Source of the DNA: Brevibacterium iodinum ATCC 49514
GTDB lineage: Bacteria > Actinomycetota > Actinomycetes > Actinomycetales > Brevibacteriaceae
Direction of reading: 5' to 3'
NCBI RefSeq assembly: GCF_900169265.1
Contig: NZ_FXYX01000019.1
Coordinates: 1 to 64,000 of the forward strand
DNA length: 64,000 nt
Part shown: piece after piece, positions 1-7,297 of the stretch
Position numbering within the stretch: position 1 is the first letter of the stretch
How the letters are laid out: every line of letters begins with the position of its first letter
Translations under genes and position numbers: made by a program
The notes under the pieces: generated by a model
The model's database searches: none
What the model saw: only the letters and a program-made list of their open reading frames with translations
Told to the model about the DNA's origin: nothing

Positions 1-228
1 CGAACTCGGGATCATCGCGGTGGGCATCGAAGAGCGCATCGGCCCGATATGCCTCAATGACGACTGCTTCAGGGATGGGTGCTGCCAGCCACCGGTAGTA
101 GGGCTGGCGGGAGAGCTTCAAGACCCGCTCCCCCGCGCGCTCCGCTCTCAAGCGGGAGGTACCCCCTCTGACACCGCCACGGGGATCCCGTCGGCGGCGA
201 GCTCTCTCACGGCCGGGTAGAGCCTTTT
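1..228 (-). pseudogene. IS3-family transposase OrfB fragment, interrupted
   Basis: In the -1 frame relative to orfA the minus strand reads KRLYPAVRELAADGIPVAVS and, after a disruption, LKLSRQPYYRWLAAPIPEAV followed by a stretch ending DAHRDDPEF. Both pieces match the N-terminal part of IS3/IS150 OrfB, ahead of the DDE catalytic core, which lies off the window. Between them about 43 bp (127-170) are inserted; they bring an in-frame TGA and shift the frame. Homology is judged from motif memory of the family, not an alignment. Confidence 0.65.
127..170. repeat. Small palindromic (REP-like) insertion inside the IS3 orfB
   Basis: The segment separating the two OrfB pieces has arms gctccccc at its left and ggaggtacccc at its right around a GC-rich centre, so it can fold on itself. 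Similar ggggga...tacccc-type palindromes are common small extragenic repeats in actinobacteria (general knowledge; no search was run). Its length is not a multiple of three and it brings a stop codon. Confidence 0.45.
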
Positions 229-515
229 GACGGCAGATTCGCCTGTGACAGATACGCGGCCGCGCGGCGCAGGACCTCGTTCTCCTGCTCAAGCAGACGA
301 TTGCGCCGACGCATCTCTCGTAGTTCGGCGGACTCGTCGCTGGTGTTGCCGGGTTTGTTGCCGGCATCGATTTCTGCTTGGCGGAGCCATTTGTTGATGG
401 TGCCTTCGTGGACTCCGAAGTCCTTGGCGATCTGTCCGATCGTCGTCTTGGAATCCCTGGTCTGGACGACGCGGATGACGTCGTCGCGGAATTCTTTCGG
501 GTAGGGCTGTGGCAT
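207..515 (-). CDS. IS3-family transposase OrfA (helix-turn-helix subunit)
   Basis: A 102-residue protein beginning MPQPYPKEFRDDVI. It has the usual OrfA plan: an N-terminal helix-turn-helix (motif IGQIAKDFGVHEGTINKWLR) and a C-terminal leucine-zipper-like helix rich in Glu, Arg and Leu (LREMRRRNRLLEQENEVLRR). OrfA binds the inverted repeats and, through -1 frameshifting near its 3' end, would be fused to the OrfB catalytic domain. I place the start at 515 rather than 548 because family members begin with this KPYPKEFR-like motif. OrfA looks intact, but the downstream orfB is interrupted, so this copy probably cannot move by itself. Confidence 0.8.
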   Translation of the reverse strand: MPQPYPKEFRDDVIRVVQTRDSKTTIGQIAKDFGVHEGTINKWLRQAEIDAGNKPGNTSDESAELREMRRRNRLLEQENEVLRRAAAYLSQANLPSKGSTRP

Positions 516-579
516 GGTGTCTATCCTTCCAGGCTTGCCTATGAACAAGCCAGATTAGATGTCACCTAACCCTGCATCA

Positions 580-1762
580 GTCCCATCGCCGAGTTTTATT
601 CGCGAAACCTCGCTACCGAAACAGTGAAGGGGCTCACACAGAAAGCCGCGCAGGGTGGCACCACGAATCGAGCACCGATCGGCTATGTGAATGTGGGTGT
701 GCGCGACGAGCGCGGCCGTGAGAACCGTACCGTGCAGGTCGACGAAGAGCGTGCGCCGCACATTACGTGGGCGTTCCAGGTGTACGCATCGGGCAGGTGG
801 ACGCTCTCTCAGATCCATCGCGAACTAATCGCCCGTGGGCTCACCACCCTGCCGACACCGAAACGTCCCTCGAAGCCGATCGCGATCTCAACCCTGCACC
901 GATTGCTCTCGAACCCGTATTACAAGGGAGATGTGAGGTTCAAAGGTGCAACCTACAAGGGCAGCCACGAAGCGATCGTGCCGAAAGAGGTCTGGTATAA
1001 GGTGCAGCAGTGCTCGACGCACACAAGTCCGCGGCTGATGCGACCCAAGTGCATGACCACTACTTGAAGGGCACGGTCTATTGCGGCCAGTGCGGCGAAC
1101 GCCTGATTATCACCAATGCGAAGAACCGGCACGGCAACGTCTACCCGTATTTCGTGTGCTCGGGACGGCACTCGGGAAAGACCGAGTGCACGACGCAGGC
1201 GATGCTCATCGAAGATGTTGAGCGGCTCATCGAGAAGTACTACGAGATGATCGAAGTGTCACCTGGGCTGCGGCAAGACCTCGCCGGGAAGATCCACGCC
1301 GACTTCGATCTGCTCATGGCGAACGAGACGAAAGAACTGTCGCGGCTGACGAGCGAGCGCGACCGTCTTGACGATGAGCGAATGAAACTGTTGCAAGCCC
1401 ACTATGCGGGGGCGGTACCGATCGACCTGTTGAAGCAGGAGCAAGATCGCATCGCGAACCAGATCGGTGACATTCAACACCGGCTCGAAGCGCACCATGA
1501 CGAGTATGCGTCAGCCCGGGCGAACCTCGATGATTCGCTCGGGTTGCTCGCCAACATCGTCAGCATCTATCAACGTGCTGATGACGCGAACCGGCGGCTG
1601 TGCAACCAGGCGTTCTTTCATCGGATCTTCATCGAGGAAGAAGGAGATGTGCGGGTCGAGTACGAGCGCCCCTTCGGTTCGCTCTGCGACACGGAGGAGC
1701 AGATGAACGCCCTGAACTGGGCCGCTGAAGCGAAAAAGAAGGGAGAGGCTCAAACCGGATAA
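580..1762 (+). pseudogene. Large serine recombinase, 5'-truncated by the IS and frameshifted
   Basis: The conserved reading starts at about 584 with IAEFYSRNLATETVKGLTQK, the linker after the catalytic domain of large serine recombinases. It continues through the recombinase domain (GYVNVGVRDERG, LSNPYYKGDVRFKG) to KVQQ near 1018. There the frame changes and resumes as VLDAHKSAAD, then the zinc-ribbon region (CGQCGERL ... CSGRHSGKTEC) and a coiled-coil C-terminus ending at 1762. Restoring one G in cagcaGtgctc would join the frames. The N-terminal catalytic serine domain is missing and may lie beyond the IS on the left. Such enzymes integrate phages and elements; this copy should be inactive. 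Adjacent tRNA-His suggests an old integration site. Confidence 0.85.
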
Positions 1763-1799
1763 AGAGTAGTTACTCTTGTCGAGGGTTTGAACCTCTCCC
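1741..1799. repeat. 59-bp extended dyad between recombinase end and tRNA-His
   Basis: Outer arms GGGAGAGGCTCAAACC (1741-1756) and GGTTTGAACCTCTCCC (1784-1799) pair at 15 of 16 positions. An inner perfect 7-bp inverted repeat, aagagta / tactctt (1762-1777), surrounds a central GT. It overlaps the last codons and stop of the recombinase and ends 4 bp from the tRNA-His 3' end. It could be a terminator for the tRNA (minus strand) or a serine-integrase-type recombination site; both are inferences. Confidence 0.6.
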
Positions 1800-1802
1800 A
1801 TT

Positions 1803-1878
1803 TGGGGTGAGTAACGGGACTTGAACCCGCGACATCCGCGACCACAACGCGGCGCTCTACCAGCTGAGCTATACCCAC
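1803..1878 (-). tRNA. tRNA-His (anticodon GTG)
   Basis: On the minus strand the acceptor arm GTGGGTA pairs with TACTCAC with one G-T wobble. The D arm AGCTCAGCTGGTAGAGC, the anticodon arm CCGCG-TTGTGGT-CGCGG (anticodon GTG) and a T arm with loop TTCAAGT are all present. The 3' CCA is encoded (1803-1805), and a G precedes the acceptor stem opposite C73, the diagnostic extra G of tRNA-His. Its 3' end faces the recombinase remnant. Confidence 0.95.
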
Positions 1879-2105
1879 CACATGCGCTGCGCCCATAGGC
1901 GCAGACAGCAAGATATATCTTAGCCGTTCCCTCTTCACCTGAGCAAACCGGAACCGACCTTTGGGCACATTGAGACACAGATCTCATTGCGTGCAACGAT
2001 TCTGTAGCGATCTATAACGGTTTCGGACAACTGGTAGGAGCGACCCCAGACATTCATTAGTATTGATTCGGCCCTGCCCTCGATAATCTTCAAGGAACCC
2101 TGTAC

Positions 2106-3719
2106 ATGGCTCGTGCGTTGATCGCCGTCTCAGACGACGGGTTCACCTACACCACCCTCAACGGGGCGACGAGTCGCTATTCCGACACTGGGCAGGCCAT
2201 CTCCTACCTCGGCGACTACGCCCGAGAGACCGCGACTCCGCTGGCTGTGACGATCGGTGATGGTGAGAAGACCACCGAGATCGGCATCGACGTGAACGGG
2301 AAAGTCGGGGCTGCCCCCTCCCCTTCTTCCGACACCGGCACCGAGGCGGCCCCCACCGAATCGTCATCCGCTGCCCCCGCGAATGGTGCTGGTGGATCCG
2401 CTGGGCACACCGGCGACGCTGGACACGACGAGACTGCGACATCGAACGGCGACAGCTACCCGACGGGAACCCCTTTCTCAGGTCCGGCCGTGCCTGCCGC
2501 GCCGACCGTGAAGAAGACTCCGGTGAAGAAGCGCTCGGCCAGCGGTCGTCCGCAGCGGCTGAAGAAGATCACGGTTCCCGGCCTTGTGCTCATCGGTCTG
2601 GCGATCCTCATGATCGGCGCGTTCGTCGTTCCCAATATCGTCCCCGTCAACTCGGACGGCGCCCCGCAGACGATCGGTTCCGAACAGGAGGTCAACCCGG
2701 CTTCTGAACTCTCTGTCGACAGCACTCAGGATGTCGTGCCCAGCTACGTTAATTCGCCCACGTGGGAGACCAAGGTGCCCAAACGCGCCTCGGTGACGGC
2801 TTCCGATCGCGGTGTCCTCCTCGTCAACGACAACAAACTCGAGGTCCTCGACGCCGATACGGGCAAGTCGCGCTACAAGGCGAAGATCAGCGAGTCACCG
2901 ACCTTCGCAGTAGACACCGTCATCGACGGTCGGCCGGCTCTGCTGTGGCAGTCGGGCAACACCGCCGAGGCGCTCTTCGACGGAGACTCGAAACCGAAGA
3001 CGTACCAGCTGCCGGAGAAGGCTCGCATCACCTCGGCAGGCAAGAGTGTGCTCATCAAATCGGGCAACCGGCTCTCGACCTTCGGCGCCGACGGTCTGGA
3101 GAATGTGCCCACCCCACAAGCCGGATCCACTCCCATGGCCATCGACGATGATGAGCTCTTCAGCTCTGACTGGAACGGACCGGTCAAGGCACAAAACATC
3201 AAGACCGGTGAGGAACGCAGCATCAAGCTCGAAAGCCCCGGTGACGAACTGCAGATCATCGACTGGATCTCGGCGGGTCACGGCAAAGCGATCACGCTCT
3301 GGGGAGAACAGGGTGCGTCGACGAACTCGGGCCACCGGATCCAGCTCGTCGTCCACTCCCTCGACGATGGTTCGATTCTGTCCACTGTGACCACGACGAC
3401 CGATATCGTCGGTGAGAAGTCGTGGGTCCGAGGTCAGGCCGGACAGCGCGCGTACATCGGCCCCTACCTCTTCGATCTGGAGTCGGGTCTGCTGCTCATG
3501 GACGTGTCCAGCCGCGATATCCACCTGTCCGAGCCGCGCGGCACCATCGTCCCCTGCACGATGGACACGAACTCCTCATGCCTGCTCGCCGGAAAGCAGG
3601 CGTTCAAGACCGACACCGAGCTCCTGGCCGTCGTCGACAAGGGCCACGAGGCCCTGGTGCTCGGCGAGGACTCGACCGTTCGCGCATATCCGAAGAAGTC
3701 AGAGACACAGGATCGCTGA
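2106..3719 (+). CDS. Membrane-anchored exported protein of unknown function (beta-propeller-like C-terminus)
   Basis: 537 residues, not recognised. Residues 1-70 look like a small globular cytoplasmic domain. They are followed by a Ser/Thr/Ala/Gly/Pro-rich linker (about 70-145), a basic stretch and one membrane span near 157-178 (VLIGLAILMIGAFVVP). The rest, about 350 residues, would lie outside the membrane. It contains repeated strand-rich segments such as GVLLVNDNKLEVLDADTGK, resembling PQQ/WD-type propeller blades. Two Cys (PCTMDTNSSC) could form a disulphide. It precedes the acidic surface protein gene by about 130 bp on the same strand, so the two may act together at the cell envelope. 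The topology is visible; the propeller is inferred. Confidence 0.8.
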   Translation: MARALIAVSDDGFTYTTLNGATSRYSDTGQAISYLGDYARETATPLAVTIGDGEKTTEIGIDVNGKVGAAPSPSSDTGTEAAPTESSSAAPANGAGGSAGHTGDAGHDETATSNGDSYPTGTPFSGPAVPAAPTVKKTPVKKRSASGRPQRLKKITVPGLVLIGLAILMIGAFVVPNIVPVNSDGAPQTIGSEQEVNPASELSVDSTQDVVPSYVNSPTWETKVPKRASVTASDRGVLLVNDNKLEVLDADTGKSRYKAKISESPTFAVDTVIDGRPALLWQSGNTAEALFDGDSKPKTYQLPEKARITSAGKSVLIKSGNRLSTFGADGLENVPTPQAGSTPMAIDDDELFSSDWNGPVKAQNIKTGEERSIKLESPGDELQIIDWISAGHGKAITLWGEQGASTNSGHRIQLVVHSLDDGSILSTVTTTTDIVGEKSWVRGQAGQRAYIGPYLFDLESGLLLMDVSSRDIHLSEPRGTIVPCTMDTNSSCLLAGKQAFKTDTELLAVVDKGHEALVLGEDSTVRAYPKKSETQDR

Positions 3720-3850
3720 TTTCGCGCCACGGCGAAACACGCCAGCGACTTTAACACGTCTGGTCGAGACATTAAGATGGGCACCGATGTGTCTGAACGT
3801 CATGTCCCCTTGACCCAATGAAGTCGGAATCCCCACCGCGAAGGAACGTA

Positions 3851-5458
3851 GTGCCAGTCTCACACAGGTTCAGCCGCAGAGCCGCCGCAGTCGGCGCCGC
3901 GCTTGCCCTGGCAGCACTACCGATCTCAGCGACGTTCACACCTGCATTCGCCCAGCCGAGTCCCAGTCCCACGGCCGAAGCCAGTGCGAGCGCCGAGGCC
4001 GGCGCTTCCGCCGGAGCCGATTCATCTGCCGGCGATGATGGTGGGTCGACGGCAGACGGCACAGACGGTGCCGGCGCGGATTCGAGCGGTGCCGATAACG
4101 GAATCACCGAGGTCGACGCCGACGACAACTCTGATCCGGATCCCGGTCCTGATGAAGAAGGCGACAAGGCCTGCAAGGATCAAGAGTGGACCTCGGACGA
4201 ACCATGTGCGATCGAGGGCGAGCTCGAAGCGACTTGGGATAAGGACACCAAGCAGCTTTCGGTCAAGCCGAACGACAATAAGCCCAGAAGCCTGCCGAAG
4301 AGCTGGGAGGGCGTAGAGTTCGACGCGCCGACTGATCGCGGAATGGTCCGAGTCCCAGCGCAAGACACATCGATCAAAGGCACCGCGGACTCAACCAGCA
4401 GCGATTCGGATACTGACGACAGCGACCGATCCGTGGCTGACGCGACCACGCAGGCCGATGCACCCACCCAATTCGAGTTCGGCTCTGACGGCACGATCAG
4501 AGCCGCGGGCGATGAAAAGGCTTTCAGGTTCGAGGGCTTTGGAGACAAGGGCCCCGACCCGGAGTGGACTTTCAAAGCCGACGGCAAGAACATCACTGCC
4601 AGTGGCGAACAGTACTCAGATGACGAAGGCACTGCCGAAGCATCGAGCGACTCTGATGGCACCGAAAAGGACGGGACGGCCGACAGCGGTCCCTCTCCGA
4701 CAGCAGATGGGTCGACCTCATCCGACGGTGCCGAGGCCGACAGCGATTTGGACAGCAACGAAGCTGCCAGTAAGGACAGCGCCACCTCCGACGACAATTC
4801 CGCGAACGACCGCAAGGCCGGCAAGGACGGATCGTCCGCAGACAGCGAAACCTCTGACGACAGCACCACCTCGACCGATGGCTCCACCTCATCGGATTCG
4901 GGGTCGAAAGACCGCGCGAACTCTTCGGGCGACAAGGACTCCGACGGCCGAGAATCTGACACCGATTCCGGTTCAGGATCGGACGGCTCACGCGGCAGCG
5001 ATTCCGACAGCTCAGGCTCCTACGCGGATTCCGGCGACGATGACGAGAAGGATTCGGACAAGCATGGTTCCGGTTCGTCGATCGGCGCCTCTGACGCCGA
5101 CGGGACCACTCCGGACCCGTCGAACGGCAACGGCTCCCCCGACGATGAACGCGAGACCATTCCCGGAAATGCTGGTGATGAATGGCTGCCCGGGGATGAC
5201 GAGGATAGCGAAACCCCTGACTACTCTGACCCTGTGCCTCGCAACCCCGACGAACCTGCGCCCAAAGACGACACGGACCTCATCACGGGTGGCGATCAGC
5301 CGTCCCCGCGGGCCAACCAGAATCCGGCGACCTCGTTCGGCGAATCCATCATCTCCACGATCGTCAGCTCCTGGCCCATCTTCGTCCTCGCCGCCTCCGG
5401 TATGGCCGCGGTCGGGTTCATCATCTACCTCATGGGACGCCGCGGAAAACAGGAGTGA
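3851..5458 (+). CDS. Secreted, very acidic Ser/Asp/Thr-rich protein with C-terminal membrane anchor
   Basis: About 535 residues. I choose GTG at 3851 because AAGGA sits 5 nt upstream; an in-frame ATG at 3818 has no ribosome-binding site. An N-terminal signal sequence ([19 protein letters not shown] ... FAQ) is followed by low-complexity sequence dominated by Ser, Asp, Gly, Thr and Glu. It holds one ordered-looking island (about residues 100-250, with two Cys flanking EWTSDEP). The C-terminus has a span ([20 protein letters not shown]) and the basic tail MGRRGKQE, a stop-transfer anchor rather than an LPXTG sorting signal. The Asp/Ser repeats suggest a stalk or a Ca-binding surface layer. No family recognised. 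Confidence 0.85.
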   Translation: MPVSHRFSRRAAAVGAALALAALPISATFTPAFAQPSPSPTAEASASAEAGASAGADSSAGDDGGSTADGTDGAGADSSGADNGITEVDADDNSDPDPGPDEEGDKACKDQEWTSDEPCAIEGELEATWDKDTKQLSVKPNDNKPRSLPKSWEGVEFDAPTDRGMVRVPAQDTSIKGTADSTSSDSDTDDSDRSVADATTQADAPTQFEFGSDGTIRAAGDEKAFRFEGFGDKGPDPEWTFKADGKNITASGEQYSDDEGTAEASSDSDGTEKDGTADSGPSPTADGSTSSDGAEADSDLDSNEAASKDSATSDDNSANDRKAGKDGSSADSETSDDSTTSTDGSTSSDSGSKDRANSSGDKDSDGRESDTDSGSGSDGSRGSDSDSSGSYADSGDDDEKDSDKHGSGSSIGASDADGTTPDPSNGNGSPDDERETIPGNAGDEWLPGDDEDSETPDYSDPVPRNPDEPAPKDDTDLITGGDQPSPRANQNPATSFGESIISTIVSSWPIFVLAASGMAAVGFIIYLMGRRGKQE

Positions 5459-5464
5459 GGCCGC

Positions 5465-6102
5465 GTGGGCCTCTTCGACTCCGAACTGCGAGTCATCGAC
5501 GCCGCCGAGCAGCTCGTGAGCGGGCTCACTTCACCGGCAGACCCTGCGCGGAACTCGTCGTGATCGGTGCCGCCGCGAACGCCGGACCACTGGTCACAAT
5601 CGCAGCGGTCGGCGACCGGAACCGCGGTGCGCTGGCCCTGTGCGGACGCTGCCGCCAAGTCATTCTCGACCTCCATCCCGATGCGCTCGTCGCCGTACCG
5701 GACGACACCACGGGCCAGACGTCGATCGCCCCGCTCCCCGCCCTGCTCCCCCACTCCTATCGGCATCCGGATTCTGCTCCCAGACGACTGCTGAGGTTCC
5801 ACTCCAGATACTTCGACGCCGTCGCGGACGGGACGAAGACGCTGACGGTGCGGTGGAACGAACGCCACTGCACGGGTCCGGCTCTGGCGCACTTCGAGAA
5901 TACCGAGCATGGCACGCTTCCCGTGGAAGTCGCCTCGGTGATGGTGAAGCGAATCGACGCACTGCGATGTGAGGATCTCGACCTCACCCGCTCGGGTGGA
6001 CTGGAACGGTACATCGCCAATCTCCGCGACCACTACCCGACCATGCCCGCGAACGCGAACGTCGAGATTGTAAGATTCCGTCGAACCGCGGCAGATATCT
6101 GA
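5465..6102 (+). pseudogene. Blasticidin-S-deaminase-like domain fused to an ASCH domain, with internal deletion/frameshift
   Basis: GTG 5465, behind AGGAGTGAGG, opens a deaminase-like N-terminus ([18 protein letters not shown]) that then hits a stop at 5561. In the +1-shifted frame (open from GTG 5455) the protein resumes with [14 protein letters not shown], the zinc/catalytic CAE motif, and [14 protein letters not shown], the second zinc pair. Both are strikingly like blasticidin S deaminase. After [10 protein letters not shown], residues [20 protein letters not shown] begin an ASCH-type domain running to the end. Compared with cytidine deaminases about 25-30 residues (the first strands) are missing at the frame change near 5517-5527. 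This suggests a deletion, so the deaminase half is probably dead while the ASCH half is intact. Confidence 0.6.
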
Positions 6103-6198
6103 CACTCGCAGTGCCCAGCCGCTAAGCTGGACAGCGAAGCACTGTGGCACAAGGTCACAGACGCAGCAAAGCATTCTCGACCGGGAGGACTCGACCCG

Positions 6199-6483
6199 AT
6201 GACTGACAACGTCTACACCTCAGATGTGACCGTCGACCAGGCCACAACCGCACAGCTCGCGGAGTCGCTCCGACTGCGCGAGGAGCGCATCGCCGAGAAC
6301 ATCGACGAGCTCGTCGGCCGCATCCACCCAAAGGTGCTGGCGACGCGCGCCGTCAACAAGGCGAAGTCCGAGGTCGTCGAGGAAGACGGCTCCCCCAAGC
6401 CTGAGATCATCGCACTCGGTGCCGGTGCCGTCCTCGGTGTGGCCGCCCTCATCGTCGGACTCTCCGGCCGCAAGCGTGGCTGA
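6199..6483 (+). CDS. DUF3618 family protein
   Basis: 94 residues. The N-terminal half is a charged helix with the DUF3618 signature LAESLRLREERIAENIDELV. The C-terminus has a single membrane span (IIALGAGAVLGVAALIVGL) and a basic tail, so it is a small membrane-associated protein. DUF3618 proteins in actinobacteria often sit near envelope or stress genes, and their function is not established. GGGAGG lies about 12 nt upstream of the ATG. The downstream GroES-like gene overlaps this one by 8 nt, indicating co-translation. Confidence 0.85.
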   Translation: MTDNVYTSDVTVDQATTAQLAESLRLREERIAENIDELVGRIHPKVLATRAVNKAKSEVVEEDGSPKPEIIALGAGAVLGVAALIVGLSGRKRG

Positions 6484-6796
6484 TGCGGCACTACCGATCC
6501 GGATGCTCCATGACCGGATCCTGCTCGAACCCAGCGCGGAAGCCGGGGAACGCAAATCCTCGGCGGGCATCGTCATTCCCGCCACCGCCAGCATGGGCAG
6601 ACGCCTCGTGTGGGGCGAGGTCGTAGCGGCGGGCCCGCACGTGAGGCAGGCCAACCTCGGCGATACCGTCCTCTACGATCCCGAGGAACTCGCCGAGGTG
6701 GAGCTCGAGGGGCGCGCTTATGTGCTGCTGCGCGAACGCGACGTCCACGCGATCTCCGAGCCGGCCGAGCAGTCGAGTTCAGGAATGTACCTGTAG
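6476..6796 (+). CDS. GroES-like co-chaperone family protein
   Basis: About 106 residues. The core matches the chaperonin-10 fold: MLHDRILLEP at the start, the mobile-loop position SSAGIVIP, then GEVVAAGPHVRQANLGDTVL and LLRERDVHAI. It differs from a housekeeping GroES in the loop, spacing and an extra C-terminal tail (EQSSSGMYL), so it is likely a secondary GroES-like protein found widely in actinobacteria; no groEL is nearby. Start chosen: GTG 6476, overlapping the DUF3618 stop; ATG 6503 is the alternative. Confidence 0.8.
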   Translation: MADAALPIRMLHDRILLEPSAEAGERKSSAGIVIPATASMGRRLVWGEVVAAGPHVRQANLGDTVLYDPEELAEVELEGRAYVLLRERDVHAISEPAEQSSSGMYL

Positions 6797-6935
6797 GGAC
6801 TGGCCGCTGTCTGATCGGGTATCCGACCTGGGGCTTGCGACCTTCATCACAAAATCAAATATGGGCCGATCTCGGTTTGCATGATCGGCAGACACCTGAG
6901 TAATATTAATTCTCGTTGCGCAGGATGCGCGGCAC

Positions 6936-7008
<73 letters not shown>

Positions 7009-7020
7009 CAGCACACTGAC

Positions 7021-7055
7021 AACCGCCATTCGGATCAACCGGGTGGCGGTTTTCT
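7021..7055 (+). terminator. Rho-independent terminator after tRNA-Lys
   Basis: Perfect 8-bp stem AACCGCCA / TGGCGGTT closed by a 15-nt loop and followed by a TTTTCT run. Confidence 0.8.
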
Positions 7056-7058
7056 GTT

Positions 7059-7297
7059 CTCTTTCCTGCGAAGAGATCGTGGGCTGTAGGCCAAGATGTG
7101 GGTGTGGACTGGACGTGTCAGCCTCGACACTGCTTTCAGTCCCTGAGAAGCCGATCGTCTCCTCCCAGCCCATCTTGAGATTCGCCACCTTCGCGACGCC
7201 ACGCGATGATAGCCAGGCCCAGGGACTGCCGAACGACCACTGGTCCTCGGGTGCCTCGGTATGAAGATACAACAGCAAGTTCAGCTAGACTCCCTCC
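7059..7297. other. Non-coding stretch between tRNA-Lys and nhaA
   Basis: About 240 bp with no convincing gene. A short minus-strand reading (APEDQWSFGSPWAW) looks somewhat protein-like and could be the tail of a lost gene, but I cannot assign it. Codon and base use from here to about 10.4 kb looks less GC-rich than the neighbouring operons, judged by eye. Confidence 0.4.

Larger units (their letters stand above)
1..579 (-). mobile_element. IS3-family insertion sequence, degraded, cut by the window edge
   Basis: Minus-strand IS3-type layout: orfA (207-515) followed by an orfB reading (about 227 down to 1) in the -1 frame, with an AAAAG slip sequence at the junction as expected for programmed -1 frameshifting. 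The orfA-proximal end probably lies at 579. Reading in from there on the minus strand the terminus is TGATGCAGGGTTAGGTGACA, which starts with the TG typical of IS3 ends, and recognisable recombinase coding sequence resumes just beyond. The other end is outside the window. The element sits inside a serine recombinase gene. Family is firm; the exact terminus is inferred. Confidence 0.75.

Noticed and set aside
20-220. 66-codon plus-strand open frame at the left edge
   Set aside because: Antisense of the IS3 orfB remnant.
1778-1799. Degenerate second tRNA T-arm beside tRNA-His
   Set aside because: GAGGTTCAAACCCTC looks like a T-arm but is explained by the outer arm of the 59-bp dyad; no other tRNA arms are present.
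3818-3850. ATG 3818 as start of the acidic protein
   Set aside because: No ribosome-binding site; GTG 3851 has AAGGA at good spacing and gives a normal signal peptide.
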